From: Nitrospinaceae bacterium
GTDB lineage: Bacteria; Nitrospinota; Nitrospinia; Nitrospinales; Nitrospinaceae
Direction of reading: 5' to 3'
DNA length: 7,691 bases
Assembly: GCA_029261615.1 (NCBI GenBank)
Contig: JAJDAX010000138.1
Location: 1-7,691, forward strand
Shown here: positions 7,320-7,691 of the stretch, one piece after another
Layout of the letters: each line of letters starts with the position of its first letter
Numbering within the stretch: the stretch's first letter is position 1
Notes under the pieces: generated by a model
What the model was told of the DNA's origin: nothing
Seen by the model: the letters and a program-made list of their open reading frames with translations, nothing else
The model's database searches: none
Made by a program: the position numbers and the translations under genes

Positions 7320-7490
7320 TCAGGATTCCGGTTTATCGACAGATGGAGTTTCAGACTTCTGAGATTCCTTTTTTTTTGAGGGCTTGGTCTGTTTCAATTT
7401 GAGTTCTTTCAATTCATTCCAGTCGTCGCCTTTTTTTTCCTTTTTCTGAAAATTGGCGCGGCGATCAAAAAAGTCAATCTCATCAATCAT
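7320..7490 (-). CDS. Hypothetical small Lys/Glu-rich protein (56 aa)
   Basis: An ATG-to-TGA ORF of 56 codons beginning MIDEIDFFDRRANFQ. After an acidic and aromatic N-terminus, the rest is highly charged and rich in Lys, Glu, Ser and Pro, with no membrane segment or signal peptide. It looks like a short helix followed by a disordered tail. I do not recognise a family. An in-frame TGA five codons before the ATG (7503-7505) rules out a longer start. GGGGA seven bases before the ATG is only a fair ribosome site. The ORF lies on the same strand as the SUMF1-like gene, 114 bases upstream of it. Its A8 and A9 runs (7431-7438 and 7369-7377 as T on the plus strand) could cause slippage or sequencing error. 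It could be a real conserved small protein or a chance ORF in AT-rich DNA; composition alone does not decide. Confidence 0.45.
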   Translation of the reverse strand: MIDEIDFFDRRANFQKKEKKGDDWNELKELKLKQTKPSKKKESQKSETPSVDKPES

Positions 7491-7691
7491 GGCACTGTCC
7501 CCGGGACATTCTCAGTGGAAATTGATTTGCAAGGTATCAGTAGCAGTTTACAACGGAAGTCCTCTGTTTTTCACTGGGAGAATTGAAGAAATTTTTCCTG
7601 AAAGTTAATCACCAGAAATAATCCTAAAACACAACTTACCAGGATTTCAATTTCATTTTAGAAAAGCATAGAGGTCATCAAAGTTAATTTA
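7491..7691. other. AT-rich stretch with no convincing gene
   Basis: No ORF with a credible start and ribosome site is visible on either strand. On the minus strand, TTGAAA (7650-7645), an 18-base spacer and TAGGAT (7626-7621) form a weak promoter-like pair that could drive the small ORF at 7490 with a leader of about 125 bases. The same area contains ATTTCAATTTCA (7644-7655), also present in the efflux operon promoter at 3799-3810. No strong hairpin or terminator was seen. Confidence 0.4.

Noticed and set aside
7489..7608. Plus-strand 39-codon ORF starting at ATG 7489
   Set aside because: It has no ribosome site, is very short, and its start shares the CATG with the better-supported minus-strand small ORF.

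Overview
The window looks like ordinary chromosomal DNA from a Gram-negative bacterium. The evidence is an outer-membrane-type efflux adaptor carrying a lipobox, an RND inner-membrane pump, and an exported protein with a Sec signal peptide. Base composition is close to balanced. The gene set could fit Nitrospinota or a deltaproteobacterial lineage, but this is a weak guess; nothing here fixes the taxon. There are no rRNA or tRNA genes, insertion sequences, integrases, CRISPR arrays or other signs of mobility.

Layout, left to right. Positions 1-3743 (minus strand) hold a two-gene efflux operon: a periplasmic adaptor lipoprotein (2265-3743) followed by an RND permease (1-2268). The two overlap by 4 bases, and the permease runs off the left edge after 756 codons. 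Positions 3744-3902 form a divergent intergenic region with a good sigma70-like promoter for the efflux operon and a perfect -10 hexamer with a poor -35 facing right. Positions 3903-5444 (plus) encode an AMP-forming acyl-CoA synthetase. A small DUF2750-type protein follows at 5523-5909 (plus), possibly on the same transcript. Only 12 bases separate it from the convergent gene at 5922-7205 (minus), which encodes an exported protein with TPR-like repeats, an unrecognised middle region and a C-terminal FGE-sulfatase (SUMF1-like) domain. Upstream of that gene lie a promoter candidate, a 56-residue Lys/Glu-rich small ORF (7320-7490, minus) and about 200 bases of AT-rich DNA with no convincing gene.

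How the genes may work together. The adaptor and permease should form a tripartite pump with an outer-membrane channel encoded elsewhere or beyond the left edge; the substrate cannot be read from the sequence. The ligase would activate a carboxylic acid, probably a fatty acid, as its CoA thioester. The SUMF1-like protein lacks the cysteine pair needed for formylglycine formation, so it is more likely a periplasmic structural or binding protein than a sulfatase activator. No functional link between the efflux operon and the other genes is visible.

I found no clearly new system. The items most worth a second look are the SUMF1-like protein with its unexplained middle region, the Pro/Gly/Lys-rich tail of the adaptor, and the small ORF with its long A runs.
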